A DNA stretch of 50,730 bases from a virus (IMGVR_UViG_3300044634_001060:1-50730), one strand, 5' to 3'. Shown: positions 35,601-41,624, counted from the stretch's first letter. A program made the numbers and translations. Notes: generated by a model from the sequence alone, not told the origin.

Positions 35601-37959
35601 CTTAAATCCTGAAGGAATGAAGCATACTGCATGGAAGTTGATGCGCGAAGGCGATAACAACAGCACAGTACCTGATCACTTAACTGATAAGCTAATTGAC
35701 AGTGTATGCGCTGAAAATGCTATCGGCCAAGTAGTACCAGATCCTCTACTCAGCCAAGTAGAACGTTACGGTATTGCATTCCGCCCACGCCAAGCAATGT
35801 TCAAAGACATCAAGGAAGCAAGACGTGTTCTACGCTCAATTGTAAATGAAATTCTAGCTGATACACAGTTAGAATCAAATTACAGTGGCTGGGATAACAA
35901 TATGCCTAGCACACTAAATTATGTTGAGCGTGTGACATGGTATGCTGTTGAGCGTATTGATTTGGCAACTAATGAAAAGATTAGATATAATAGCAGCTAC
36001 AAACCTGTATTCAACATAGCCAGCGTAAGTGAACTTGAAATTTACAAGAACGTTAACGATGGTACTGTGGTTCAGGTCAACGACCCAACTGGTTCACGTC
36101 ATCAGCTTTGGATGTATGTTGCAGCCGACGATGAGTATAAGTTAATTGCTATCAAGAATGAAACAGTAAGACTGTCTGACAGATTCTATGTTGAAGATAC
36201 AACAACACAATTATCTGCAGAGCTTCGTGCTTTCCTAACAGCATTAGTTGACACAGTGTTTGTAAACAATGAGAACTGGAATACAGTATTCTTTGAAATG
36301 CTAAAATATGCATATGCAGAACAGCATCAACTAAGCTGGGCATTTAAGACATCTTACATCTATATTGAGAAGGAAGAAGAAGATCTAATTCCGTCAGTAG
36401 GATTTAAACCAGATAACTTTGCTAAAGTTATTGAGTATATGAATGAAGTAAAACCATATACTGCTAAAATCCGTGAGTATAAAGATGGTAAGCGTGCGCC
36501 AATTGAATATATTGGTCAAAACAGCATCAGCGACTTTGATAAGCCACCTTATGCAGATAGAGCAACAAACACTATTAGAATCCTAGATGATTTTGATGCT
36601 GACGATGCAACTATCATGGCAAATGATCCACGTTATACAAACTACTATAGTGTAACAAACAAGACTCAGCTACCATTTAGACACAACAATACAAAACTTG
36701 TATTTGACAGAACTAACTGGCAGCTAACTCAGTTTGGATTCAATGCTAATACAACTACGTACAATCAAAGTATTGCTTGGAACATGGCTAACATTAATAG
36801 CCTAAGCAACACACAGGTAAGTTCAAACAGTTATATCAGATCTGCGGATCGTATCTTTAAGTTTGATCCTGTTGTACGAACAGCCTTTGTTGCAGAAGTT
36901 AATGCATATTACGGAAACAACACAGCCGGTGCAGATAGCAATGTAATTACTAACTCAAGTGCTATCTATAACATGCTTGAAGCTGGCGCATTAAGTACAA
37001 CATTGTTCCTAGTCAAGGAAAAAGTTGGCGGCGGATTCCGCGGCGAAACACTTGACGCAAATGTGTTTACTAAGTTTGTAGAAGGATTTGATTCTACTAC
37101 TGACTTACTAACTAACTTCGGTTACGATACAGATCCATGGGACACTGTAGGCTGGGATCAGAACATTGAAGTTGTCAACTACGAAGGTATCTTCAACGAA
37201 GCAACACAAGGTAACATTACACTACGCAGAAACGACACAACCTACGAAGGATTTGACGGTGCAACATTTAAGAAGATTCTTTACGGTGAAGAACGCCCAG
37301 AAGAACTAGCACTACTAGATCCGCTAGAAAGTCTGATTATGCGTGTAACAACAAGCATTTACCCAATTGGTAATAGCAACACTGTGATAGCATCTACGCC
37401 AATAAACAGTACGGCAAGTAATGTAACATTCCAGATTCACCAGAACTTGTTTGGTAATACTGAATATCTACGTGTTCTCGAAGATAACAGAACTATCCTT
37501 GCTGCAAATGCTTATAGCTACTCAACTGAAATTACAGTAGTAGACGCTGGCGTACTTCCAGATCCAAAACCAGGATTACCAGGCATTATTTGGATTGGCA
37601 GCGAGCGTGTGTTGTACGAAAGAAAAATTGGTAATACACTAAGTCTGCTCACACGTGGTAGCGCAGGCACAACAGCACAGGATTGGTTAATTACTGACCT
37701 TGCTGGTAATAGCGTAGATATTGAAGTATGGAATGGTGCCGAAACTGAAACGTTTGATCACCTAAATCCATCATCTAATGTATGGCTCGAAATTGGTGTT
37801 CGTTATGATGAACCAACACCATATGACAGCATTGCGTGGGACTCAGCAGGATGGGACGAAGCAGCAATTAGCGGACAAACAGCTATCAGTATAACTGATA
37901 AAGCTAATGCTGACTATGCAAACGTTACTAGCTTGATGAAATTCATACATAATATCTAA
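17689..37959 (+). CDS. Giant baseplate/virion structural protein in gp7 position (6756 residues)
   Basis: A single uninterrupted frame of 20.3 kb, 40% of the window. It occupies the place of T4 gp7 (1032 residues), between gp6 and later structural genes. The N-terminus (YKKLPGVLQTTAIKNFFEST) and C-terminal third (about 5770-6756, with RYGIAFRPRQAMFKDIKEAR) look like a conserved structural scaffold. Between them are inserted domains: GGxGY-type beta modules near 243-318, 2198-2265 and 4940-5045; a YHYH domain (about 1336-1530) with FHYH at 1391-1394 and GWAFDGLPIYGPYGY; acidic Gly/Thr linkers near 3305-3365 and 3785-3850; a PA14-like domain (about 4095-4320) with KTTSDDGSWLWV; a ten-Gly run at 4362; and a glycine-zipper segment near 4454-4502. 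The start has AAGGA upstream. The gp7 assignment is by position. Confidence 0.75.
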   Translation: MSDKIYKKLPGVLQTTAIKNFFESTVEQLFSKANVENIQGFIGNKTSDDVNVKGSYIPQPTVTRRFYNVTPTVNNIDPRTGKSENLVFYDEFIESLATYGVDVKNHNRIFGEKYNVFMPPIDADKLINYQEYYWYPDGPAPVEVRGTLAEPIDINRDIIGKAQFIPPVGKKLRSGMIIKFAGEYVIPASQLNVEYIVEGVGEKIYLVPKVDNFSTRFSTPVDDVYDATIFSLDDENVRHSAGNVSSVTVLNGGTGYSNTDIVTISGATSTPASANIVVDANGSVTTVVINSAGDLYSDQVRISIQSTTGKDFVGSVILDDMHTITSSTVDILSTQAKTGIDPNTGKYYFLGGTYSFDKDTDGDNEGNLQWGGGLSQSVPDYIVQRRGAANKNVWSRVNFWYHKNNFIDAGVAVPNEAYRAQRPIIEFDHRLELYNHGVRGIGAVNIACTTLSFAELDGSRTGALVDDVPVERATIIFPYEDVSISKYIYQAFTNIATNNIELMRVGDPELNPAGAEDGDLNFVPWEMLDGDVVQIKNGSFNIGKEFRFTGDGFVICQEKISVNQDPLFNLYDDAGVYLGDPGKYPSATFAGNRVFGYVRDLVDISKDVNITRSSVQDEVLGFHLYYRPFKASSEIAFITEINQKPYYYTPIGTNNSTLLEGYFFYKLLDNTEELHTDWKTISVPSTQRIYTSYTLDQFDIDNNSKTFFIGCEPKQDSNKNSGYDIEVKVNGIKRTDFTYGASRVAFIDFDAFNFTVGDFIEISAFSDNGLISYDSISKYEVPLSWRNPFNQPFDVLSEPEFLPQFKKFIEKQDGFEGDALSVNNFASTNRDPALATDIVQTDHSAILAAFLLDSQPHNLVEAIRFNSGEYQKYKNRLKSEINNYYNTYDISNFSNEYVLEQVLRNVTSFKVGKDVFNRTYVVPFGDNYIQDQFTVNDRTVSEFVSTTFADLNEIENSLLVYVQSGTTTRLLNVDADYTISSFNPITVEINRTSVTLDLGDVVTLKIYDSERDSAQCPPTPSILGLYQLYQPSVETDYSFKEPLDVVIGHDGSRTPVLGDRRDDILLEFEKRIYNAAKSQFRLANSLPELNRTSVKPGAFRGTGFEYKEWYDLMRYHFATWSTANKVDPVANEFFDAADPWTWNYRGNQDIGGYWKGWYDYYYDTFRPNTDPWEMLGFTEQPTWWNDQYGTDYGSNNTAMWDDLEEGIIRRGRRENFADDSYLVNNPFRRIGLHQVIPVDADGNLITPYELISTGSTTKTVEWRPGNANTSLGYATTSFLNTDGLNISFDASNVYVEGKALVNHSLSLHPNFVGHSEIEEQDVSYVIPRNTDQTPTAMPDYAVAVMVNGIAFYTPKSTKTWNDAGEWHYNNGNVDDFTEFTSYGHSTVNGLFHYHSTHPEVVGLTAWSKTTHSPIIGWAFDGLPIYGPYGYKDPLNPASEIVNIKSPFRLRSGVRQTGPGGAHTGMFVEDFDLDGAVLGQLGYTDQYNTRYGVTPDSPSTPIRYYVATVDDSGKPMFPYAVGGGVQSHSTSGSVWAGKYCAVPADISNNTTNSAVVPANVIAAITSDKIVEKSYTDAVSADWKFGDGAPVEISWRYSEDYPFAVVEALLLGKPAQFATLFADPTRIERTVANKDMLVETTSRGRWQWSNPGHFRVHGEIDNAGNFVTNIGYSQFINSWLNFQGLTINNSFAYKLRTLNVKLGHRFAGFIDKDTMTLRTDQYSTTGNATSLIVPSENVNVVIHSSPYKTRNFYSGVIIEKLEDGFKVRGFDRNFGYFLTLASRTSGPREKVSVGGEPANFVDWTPNISYRKSAIVRYQNSYYRAPSDIAGSATFDRSVWTRLSALPQIGAATGVLYQDTTGEVVRVDYETKFTTTDELFDFLISLGRYQKSIGFNFGEYDSSINATRDWAYAAKQFLFWVTGNWEIGNTLELSPMATNVTFSTELGFISKLNRVDRDQFVLMDSSGAVISPTECEIVREDNRIEIAPPTGRQIYSALIYTQEIEHAMTVDNITVFNDVIYDPLRNQKHTRFKLKGKRTANWDGRYITEGFVISGDELKPNLDNLAGTIGRYNELGFVPVDKQLYQVARAQYGYQDKEYLRELDITDDQQVDFYLGMLQSKGTSTSLGRIARSNAIVQGNVTVYDEWALRVGDFGDTENDQSVELKLNKSEFINDPQLITLAFPEDTTNIVEKIEVLDRKHKYYSVPQIIISAPTSSNGVRATAEATLNSAGELSSISVTNTGSGYGTNPDQPIVGVTVIAGSVVVDTVDTKFNAVTALSSNSWISTSGLSNVVINDHLSANGNVVVNLSSATDADDIVTLINSAPGLGGNITATVYRTDTDISGNSDVDIGYTLALTGNDFSIVSAAAGLYLTTGRYQPRQRYAIETANNTVAANVSVRVDDNLVSSSFWALDSGDRWTITTVSAADENQSLALNLNTGTENGTSAMAAENTILTDGEYPFVDVFVNGVKINNKPDQQVFTLTTTSITFSNVSLLPQSALTPAFDYSRTPARTKYILPAQSTVKIIEKATIDFTDAYQGDVPGSQLEITVQTNDAIAIKLGTKRIYEITPDAKDDDVILIDIDDTTRFLKKPLGVREHSLWPTTSGVDYSGIIDSKYPTLPNAGYVNPANVNFMSYDVASLPDLFDENIIIKPSGNSYIHVAASENNDWNVYKLQQAGGVTYLANLGDDAKLYTTESLFNYIDSNQIGENDTSRYLDFFLTLKNANVSDNVVVWTNETIIKQNELNILDVEAPRMIEARIKSIGPHPTARIAITNITPVSTYSYKNASMSAADANNIVTISNVSIPTLAEGDAVSFNDATGNTYSYSANLTYNGVGNVTVGASNVAYVTASGHVTLAFSGDPTANNKQYYVESVNVVGNSFVVRSDYFANANVVAALSNINYSVTAFEDFGDSNTYFTVSNVTPLSFTIERPASVARNVDVYHMTLSKLFTANAHGISSGDVIRVATTTFSGAYSVRSVPTSNSLIIAAPFVDSDTFSGNIITRGIQISTIANHGIQPIYARKKKRIAVHFAEPRQYNQTYFIDSITPDTINILGRYPVDDETYYFYDEKFGYANADSNVITVDASMNLNDVTVMYMSNSFLVAKNMYTVEANGDVKFNNNILNEDANVSTGFIIAREPENVFNGRYPLLTTIDHNRVKLNNSEIQIDSFNNLGGLATSINRAINLRRSAIVADGDQRVFKMGFNFLNNPGTPVAVNETSTLKIPAGAINNYGPYVKDEQVINNILGSNVKIVGKIPLSTNVEKIKDDRFNKGPIPKGPTYGFTYERDGQLYVWNPLIEDYTKYDVYTTEGDDTLDTDGANTTDGGSSDGTDSDTGVNPDGDTDDLNTTQPPALPQGHDPSKPKLRIIPGSVTADPIVTTTMGVKWRGYIMKNANGTDYTRTFTGVPGMGSYTGPRWRLKTSGEFLYEVYELVQNSAGKVYYILVDRLYPPAVPHDFFGTVNAYNDFDGLALENLYYSAKITPYDPAQFDIASANPNKYTITIPPVEPAWYVGKQLIPEPFARSTGNGSDAEINFANLPQPMMIGALDVFNESETRIQVNGNGMNSFLLWTPGLTPGEWTPNTKGPGSLLGANDTPTYWGFGRGYYYLNDGHRPTSDRSPATTSGPYPGKSTNGWVTRQQRFKYSSDFTVSPIIDTRTDNFAEKIVSVSDYDNPAITGLRPEEVFVACFWTEAHTYVNQLVGYDYKNVDSNGNPTPLYRDYEGTVTRVKYIRLTELPFDAVLRRPIPDTGWGGKGWKNTTTDRTLLPTDPQFDVMNGTDPWAAFDPTTPSTGGSTGDDDEPTGGTSTTVPTGTTANPGLGRGFGRGFDPQNIPSVDDVPAVGGEGNNNPPAPIIHGGALAGLPTQCEIDESNIPVPEVNTDPTNIPCFLRDSEDVLALETEKNKDAKSTLASQVNETFVYKIVGNKPFMVFFDFSSAGTLANGLTIEQAEDEAFTKGVKVVIDTSSTGTNKNVDDGEQIGVYGIDIVPGVGRSFVPAVNEAWYVDTEQVYANPLTYNADTINLAKGPANNPVGVKGYGFISRRIDCRDGEFVRVTVHKGAGNTVGTYRLAISFTKRYERVIEPPPPPGCDNATRGSRRFKDGVILDKYVFSDAKKKNNKFLGMSFGGLFGKKSVGRFDGYFGNGAGGPLRNQGDNIYYPYQAHPTYKNKKEYIAKTADPNSSEANGGLEETTQSKTIDVSSVPEYSTYEFKGYYKASASGTHTFKTTSDDGSWLWVSDVDDTLPLQEKYKQDGHRPDDQRNYNWTNAIVANGGLHGAASTQGTVSLEAGKYYFVRGIFGNNKKAGSFKLEVQPPGTSSFVPVEFTGRLCPGDPGYVDPNASTGSTGTGTTGTGTTDTGTPGTPGGGGGGGGGGIDTPLFSSFSEYPSSQSFGIPAGGFSGATGRDIATGTSSLVTAGMLDSSATLQGVQTSGFTSLSGLSAETSRMLTGGDGSAGGITGFVGGVGSSIGNFAGDVFGTVTGAIGDVANVVTGGLKSIWEAVFGGNTKKNFSGYSSPSLTGYNFMPTTFKAIDSKIRVVSPQRYGFAIPLRSDRYVNATSQRVTGGFVVPLAKKLDVVSRVPRPLNSVNIQNEPWFRSIGASLDRTMRGVTYQPTKISSTYYLPDGSTAIRNVVQTPATNGRTGYDVNGTRTLINRVAGTSTSEQQLGGIIPGQRGLDTVTLTPDNGPGVDFVPGVGVPPGGGGSGGTGGGGQPPINYDNLGPSVPVPWEYLPVDDNNIDFAVVPTINITPLGLDDTGAYVRAGQPAVAPIARPTPSATISDEDLLGVADNSEIFINNKKIILRPGKSIKDVAAQINCANMGVKALIDTATNQLKINSCTDAGFAIKNGCAGGRYKQVADFHIVRGFEQQKNTSQTISNSDVGSIVSTPYNSTDEIYTPQTYSRYYKNDDGDLINLNDDVTVGTTSTAGAFIPSQNISNTTTTVYATGGKGYRIGDRLRIVGGTPVNSTIGPLTTICIDEPGIGYTNPANLKIIIGDGASPGIGASAIVTQLDANGGVGEIQMLNYGVGYDISEPPPIKIVDTGAQATQSYVTLDAANPSGTYNRNTILLAQISRELPGGLIELDEKFFRVTASNVTLGNVYTDSATLTVSPANTSGEVTITTSPSIIALAQQPGYVTVLCDTTNNTANLLNDKVFLITSINTTTNRMTIKDAFFANANTSFASNISSLSNVEVSVIEPFTSRGMTEVIDPRISKVEAVLSAKVALSPDFVKTGNPTTSVANAFVEGFTSAAGPVRVAKFVVTGVDGEGAITSLKIIDRGLYKIFPSDLTMGIPLEYDFEYLGNSPLPDNILGYADPIRNNTQYGVGHPLYGTPEKTVSPFVGGKHPDWNGFKEVRFDTKTRSFVEYQGTPGGYDPLTYVEIGGQRLSKQYSIDLNPLSPDYGNYVDPLELGGGTGARVFVTSQDVPDCSEKSTAREDMGLPELVSDVSVPDALATMLNNALTGAGYQPDDIRFEVDPLGPGVGRLNLVSPKFPGVNIDTNNPGFLDKLGIPVGDYNTGMLCIQATISTPNPTEAEIDSTISKLYDTGAFGALTLDQQAEVVGSQGAIEPPQVLSLLCVNTIEEWGWPGTPPKVVPGTNINGGKEPEENIKTYITDDVVDPENGIPGTVTEDNSANNKFVDLTGALENNNSDLIPNDGRFSESGTGDIGNLLFTGEVYRYDLQTIFGGRVTLNGSKQYNNTFVFQSQRFDNEAQLLNPVTGSLDLVDFPKVWVDNYNNNGWAFFDNANAVPVRVQEPLVDVEYVKNSLVYDSEYGDKEFDLHFWDPFKGVLPGFIRNEIHFITEQDPVSYNNARTNFGRNNIGKVWWDTGTLRYMWYEQGSNRERWLNWGRTFPGSTVTVCEWVESKVLPQNWTGDGTPRWVDRYVTERHWNEAEQKYEQYFYYWVQNRSKLDERLSNTGRKLDILTVARYIANPVGYGINLINFVSSNAFVLSNVASNLREDESIIQINLSRNLNPEGMKHTAWKLMREGDNNSTVPDHLTDKLIDSVCAENAIGQVVPDPLLSQVERYGIAFRPRQAMFKDIKEARRVLRSIVNEILADTQLESNYSGWDNNMPSTLNYVERVTWYAVERIDLATNEKIRYNSSYKPVFNIASVSELEIYKNVNDGTVVQVNDPTGSRHQLWMYVAADDEYKLIAIKNETVRLSDRFYVEDTTTQLSAELRAFLTALVDTVFVNNENWNTVFFEMLKYAYAEQHQLSWAFKTSYIYIEKEEEDLIPSVGFKPDNFAKVIEYMNEVKPYTAKIREYKDGKRAPIEYIGQNSISDFDKPPYADRATNTIRILDDFDADDATIMANDPRYTNYYSVTNKTQLPFRHNNTKLVFDRTNWQLTQFGFNANTTTYNQSIAWNMANINSLSNTQVSSNSYIRSADRIFKFDPVVRTAFVAEVNAYYGNNTAGADSNVITNSSAIYNMLEAGALSTTLFLVKEKVGGGFRGETLDANVFTKFVEGFDSTTDLLTNFGYDTDPWDTVGWDQNIEVVNYEGIFNEATQGNITLRRNDTTYEGFDGATFKKILYGEERPEELALLDPLESLIMRVTTSIYPIGNSNTVIASTPINSTASNVTFQIHQNLFGNTEYLRVLEDNRTILAANAYSYSTEITVVDAGVLPDPKPGLPGIIWIGSERVLYERKIGNTLSLLTRGSAGTTAQDWLITDLAGNSVDIEVWNGAETETFDHLNPSSNVWLEIGVRYDEPTPYDSIAWDSAGWDEAAISGQTAISITDKANADYANVTSLMKFIHNI

Positions 37960-37985
37960 TAATTAAAATGAGTTTTAAAAAAAGT

Positions 37986-37993
37986 GATAAATA
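37986..37993 (+). promoter_or_regulatory. Late promoter GATAAATA after the giant gene
   Basis: GATAAATA lies in the 42-base AT-rich gap between the giant gene and the next start. T4 spacing puts transcription start at 37999, only three bases before the ATG at 38002. Confidence 0.7.
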
Positions 37994-38001
37994 AACGTAT
38001 T

Positions 38002-38655
38002 ATGTCAACAGAAGAACAAACAAGTGAGAATAGTATGGATTCTAGACGCGAGTTAGAAGAGCAGCCCAACGATTATGCTGGACTAAGCATGAGCGGGCAT
38101 ATTCTTATCCGCGACAAGGAAACCGGCGAAGAGCTTATTAATAAGCGCAACGCTATACACTACGGCAACATGGCTAACATGGTTGCCAATGCATTAAACA
38201 ATGCATCAGGTTCCTATATTCACTACATGGCTTTTGGTAACGGTGCTACTAGTGTTGATACAAGTGGTCGTGTAGTATACAAGACTCCGCGAGTAAGTGA
38301 AGCATACGAAAGCGGTGCAAACTTATACAGCAGAACTTATTATAAAATCATTTCAGCAAATACATTAACTGATAAGATTGAAATCATTCCAGGTCCGAGC
38401 TATACTGATATTAAAGTTACTTGCACACTAGGGTATGATGAACCAGGCGATCAAGACTTGTTTGATAGTAGTACTACCAACGAAGGCGACTATATTTTTG
38501 ATGAACTAGCATTGTTTAGTTATCCTAGAGATACAGCCGCAACTGAGCCAATTAATACAAGCACAATGTTGACGCACGTGATTTTCCACCCTGTTCAAAA
38601 ATCACAAAACAGAATAATTGAAATAATTTATACTGTTAGGGTACAGTTAAGTTAA
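38002..38655 (+). CDS. Virion structural protein (baseplate/tail-fibre connecting type)
   Basis: A 217-residue protein of a kind seen in marine T4-like phages at the end of the baseplate block. The characteristic opening is GHILIRDKETGEELINKRN (about 29-47), then AIHYGNMANMVANALNN and YIHYMAFGNGATSVDTSGRV, a pattern also found in tail proteins of other phages. The C-terminal half is beta-rich with no enzyme motif. Its place after the gp7-position gene would fit T4 gp8, but similarity to gp8 (334 residues) is not evident. A frame-extending GTG at 37984 is rejected because it lies upstream of the predicted transcription start. No ribosome binding site precedes the ATG. Confidence 0.6.
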   Translation: MSTEEQTSENSMDSRRELEEQPNDYAGLSMSGHILIRDKETGEELINKRNAIHYGNMANMVANALNNASGSYIHYMAFGNGATSVDTSGRVVYKTPRVSEAYESGANLYSRTYYKIISANTLTDKIEIIPGPSYTDIKVTCTLGYDEPGDQDLFDSSTTNEGDYIFDELALFSYPRDTAATEPINTSTMLTHVIFHPVQKSQNRIIEIIYTVRVQLS

Positions 38656-38671
38656 TTTGGGGAAATAGAAT

Positions 38672-40507
38672 ATGCCATATACAGTTACAAATTCCGATGG
38701 TAGTTTAACAGTATCCGTAGCAGACGGTACCGTTGATCAAACCACATATGCACTGGCGCTGGTCGGCCGCAACGTTTCAAACTATGGTGAATACTTTATT
38801 CGTAACAGTATTCGTCATTTGGAAAACTTTGCTAGCGCCGCGGCACCATCAACAAGCACAGTACTAGAGGGTCAACTCTGGTACGACAAAAGCGAAAGTC
38901 TTTTAAAAGTCTGGGACGGCAGTCGTTGGAAACGAGCTACAAATATTGTAGTTGATTCAACTGCACCTAGCACAAGTTTAACAGATGGTACATCATTCTT
39001 TGATACAACCAATGACAAGTTATATGTACACGACGGTGTTAGTTTTAAAGTCGCAGGCTATGCCGGCGAAGTAACAAACTCATATAGCAGTACTACCAAT
39101 ATTGGTTCCCCAAACAATTATGGTACAAAAATTCGTAACATCTTCCTCAAAGATAGCAGTGGTGTTGACCGCGCTGTACTTGCTCTAACATATGTAAACG
39201 ATTCTGCTAACGGTTCAATCAACCAAGGTACTACAACAACAGCCGGTGGTAAAGAAACTATCATGGCAGTGTTTAGTGACCACGCTACATTTAGTGTTCA
39301 AAACACATCAAGTGCAACAGAAGGCGAAAGCATTAACTTCTATGCAGAATTAGTAGCATCAGGTGGTATTGGTACAACTATTAATCCAGGTCTAAACTTA
39401 CGCTCAGAATATGATACAACAGCACTTGCACTCACAGATAGAGCCTATCGTGCAGACGCTGCTTATATTATCAACACTGGTAGCGTAGGCAGTGATGGTT
39501 CAAACGTTTCAGCTAACAACGTTATCCATACAGGCCGCGGCTATGTGCCAGCTACTAATAACAGTTTTAGTTTAGGTAGCGCATCATTTAGATTTGCAGA
39601 TTTACATACTGGTACAGTGTATGTAGGTAACGGTACATCTGGTAGCATATTGCCCGCTGGTACAGTAACCTTGGGTAACAGTTCTTCATATGTAGATCAC
39701 GTATATGCAAATAATATCACTGTTGCAGATATTATCAATTTCAGTACTGCAAACTTAGGTAACACCAGTAGCCCAATTTTAAATGGCTTCTTTGCTAATG
39801 CTACTGTAACAACAAGCATGACACTCGGCAGTGGCGGCACATCGTTTACACTACCAACTGCTAGAGGTACCAACGGACAAGCACTTGTTACTGATGGTTC
39901 CGGTGTTGTATCTTGGCAAACACTAGCTGGCGACATTGAAAGTGTTGCAGCAGGCGCAGGTCTAACAGGTGGCGGTACAAGCGGCGCAGTTACACTAGCA
40001 GTTGGCGCAGGTAGTTATATTATTGCTAACGCAGATGATATTGCAGTTGACGCAACACCAAATAACACAGCAAGTAAAGTTGTAGCAAGAGACGCTAGTG
40101 GTAACTTTGCAGCTGGCGTTATTACAGCCACAGCAACCAGCGCACGATATGCTGACTTGGCAGAAAAATATCTAGCAGATGCAGACTACGAAGTTGGCAC
40201 CGTTATGGTAGTAGGCGGAGAGAAAGAAGTTACAGCTTCTTCGGGATTTGGACAACGTGCAATTGGTGTAGTATCAGCTAACCCAGCTTACATGATGAAC
40301 AGTGAGCTCGAAGGCGGAACCTACGTAGCACTTAAAGGTCGTGTGCCAGTTAAAGTTACTGGCGTCATCCATAAAGGCGACAGACTCATAGCTTCAACGA
40401 ATGGCTGTGCCACTGCTGGCGTTATGCATGCAAATGATGTATTTGCTATTGCACTAGAGTCAAAAGCAGATGCAGGCGCCGGTGTAGTTGAAGCAGTGAT
40501 TCTGTAA
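38672..40507 (+). CDS. Tail-fibre-like structural protein
   Basis: A 611-residue fibre-like protein. The N-terminus (MPYTVTNSDGSLTVSVADG) and the module EGQLWYDKSESLLKVWDG (about 67-84) occur in fibre or baseplate-attached proteins of marine T4-like phages. The middle is Ser/Thr/Asn/Gly-rich, with the repeated element LGSASFRFADLHTG and LGNSSSYVDHVYANN (about 305-355), typical of trimeric fibre shafts. The C-terminus has YADLAEKYLADADYEVGTV (about 490-508), VIGVVSANPAYMMN-like sequence and GRVPVKVTG, a terminal domain common on cyanophage fibres that may be an assembly domain. It probably contacts the host surface or forms an adapter for it. A weak GGGGA lies upstream of the ATG. The stop codon overlaps the next late promoter. 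Confidence 0.7.
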   Translation: MPYTVTNSDGSLTVSVADGTVDQTTYALALVGRNVSNYGEYFIRNSIRHLENFASAAAPSTSTVLEGQLWYDKSESLLKVWDGSRWKRATNIVVDSTAPSTSLTDGTSFFDTTNDKLYVHDGVSFKVAGYAGEVTNSYSSTTNIGSPNNYGTKIRNIFLKDSSGVDRAVLALTYVNDSANGSINQGTTTTAGGKETIMAVFSDHATFSVQNTSSATEGESINFYAELVASGGIGTTINPGLNLRSEYDTTALALTDRAYRADAAYIINTGSVGSDGSNVSANNVIHTGRGYVPATNNSFSLGSASFRFADLHTGTVYVGNGTSGSILPAGTVTLGNSSSYVDHVYANNITVADIINFSTANLGNTSSPILNGFFANATVTTSMTLGSGGTSFTLPTARGTNGQALVTDGSGVVSWQTLAGDIESVAAGAGLTGGGTSGAVTLAVGAGSYIIANADDIAVDATPNNTASKVVARDASGNFAAGVITATATSARYADLAEKYLADADYEVGTVMVVGGEKEVTASSGFGQRAIGVVSANPAYMMNSELEGGTYVALKGRVPVKVTGVIHKGDRLIASTNGCATAGVMHANDVFAIALESKADAGAGVVEAVIL

Positions 40508-40513
40508 TAAATA
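40506..40513 (+). promoter_or_regulatory. Late promoter AATAAATA
   Basis: AATAAATA overlaps the stop codon of the fibre gene. T4 spacing gives a start at 40519 and a 19-base leader with TAGGAGA ahead of the ATG at 40538. Confidence 0.7.
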
Positions 40514-40537
40514 TAGTAAGGAATTTAGGAGAAAACT

Positions 40538-41566
40538 ATGCCATCAGGCGCAACAGTCACAATAACAGGCGGTACAAATATGACGCAAGTCGTAGCCGGT
40601 ACTGATACAGTTCAAGCAGTTGACTTTAACAATGCTAGAACAAATGTTAACAATCTACTTGGCAACGCACAAGATGTTACACTAGGGACTTACACAGCGT
40701 CAAGCACGTTTGGTTATACCCAAGGTGGCACTGCTCTTACTGCTGCCAGTGCAGGTGGATTGGTTTACGCAGATAACGCAACAGGCGGTTTCAAACGCCT
40801 GCAGGACGAAGTCCAGGCGTTATGTGCTTTCCTAGGACAAACAGTACGTACAGGTGTTGGTACCGACGTAACAACAGCAACAACAATTAGTGCCACAACA
40901 TGGAACAACTTGATGTTAAACATCAAAGATTGTTGGGACAACAGATTTAGTCCTGCAAGCACAACAACTTCTACTGATGCCAGTGTTACTAGAACAACTT
41001 CGTGGTCTAGTACATTAACTGAAGAAACAACATTTACATGGGCCAGTGAAACTGCATGTAGAGGATTCTTTAACGGCGGTGGCGACATTGGTTTTAGTTC
41101 AAGTCGCAGTGGTGGAAGCTCAACAACTCAAAACACTGACTGGACAAACCTTTTAAGCGCAATCGGTGACGTTCTTATGACGCACGATAATACCACAAGC
41201 AGTGGCGCAACAGGTACTAGTGCAGGTTTAGGATTCTACGAATTATCTACATCATATCAACAGCTTTACATTAAATATGGTTCTGGTGCATACGCTTCAA
41301 ACTATTTTAGAGTTGAAGGCAAAGTCAACAGTACAACTAACCCAACAGTGGTTACATTAAAAGCCACATGGTTTGACCCTCACGCATTGGGCAGTGGTAT
41401 TGGTCCAGACGGCGTCCCTGGTACAGGTGATGACTCTTCTGGTTATTCAGACTTCATTGACGGTACATTGACCTTAAATGCCCGTAGAGTGCAACCAAAT
41501 GCTAACGGTAGCGGATTCAGTTTTACTGCACCTACTGTTTCAGCTGGCGCAATCAGCGGTTCATAA
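40538..41566 (+). CDS. Putative phage structural protein, fibre-associated
   Basis: A 342-residue Thr/Ser/Gly-rich protein with no enzyme motif. Recognisable phage-type phrases are FNNARTNVNNLLGN (about 30-43), TISATTWNNLMLNIKDCWD, CRGFFNGGGDIGFSSSRSG (about 172-190) and TDWTNLLSAIGDVLMTHDN. These recur in minor structural proteins encoded beside fibres of marine T4-like phages, where the GGG-IRF-like and TDWTNLL segments are typical. The C-terminal 90 residues form a beta domain with a possible ion-binding loop GPDGVPGTGDDSSG. It has its own late promoter and a strong ribosome binding site (TAGGAGA), suggesting high expression. It ends 24 bases before a strong terminator. Confidence 0.55.
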   Translation: MPSGATVTITGGTNMTQVVAGTDTVQAVDFNNARTNVNNLLGNAQDVTLGTYTASSTFGYTQGGTALTAASAGGLVYADNATGGFKRLQDEVQALCAFLGQTVRTGVGTDVTTATTISATTWNNLMLNIKDCWDNRFSPASTTTSTDASVTRTTSWSSTLTEETTFTWASETACRGFFNGGGDIGFSSSRSGGSSTTQNTDWTNLLSAIGDVLMTHDNTTSSGATGTSAGLGFYELSTSYQQLYIKYGSGAYASNYFRVEGKVNSTTNPTVVTLKATWFDPHALGSGIGPDGVPGTGDDSSGYSDFIDGTLTLNARRVQPNANGSGFSFTAPTVSAGAISGS

Positions 41567-41590
41567 TAACTAACTCTTAGTTAAACCAAA

Positions 41591-41620
41591 AAGCCAGTTA
41601 CTTCGGTAGCTGGCTTTTTT
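41591..41620 (+). terminator. Intrinsic terminator, copy 1
   Basis: An 11-bp stem (AAGCCAGTTAC with GTAGCTGGCTT, one G-U pair) closed by a UUCG tetraloop is followed by six T residues. It ends the structural block. The same hairpin recurs at 41919. Confidence 0.95.
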
Positions 41621-41624
41621 AACG

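Noticed and set aside
37984-38001. GTG start giving an N-terminal MINKRI extension
   Set aside because: The codons lie inside or upstream of the late promoter and would not be transcribed from it. ATG at 38002 is preferred.
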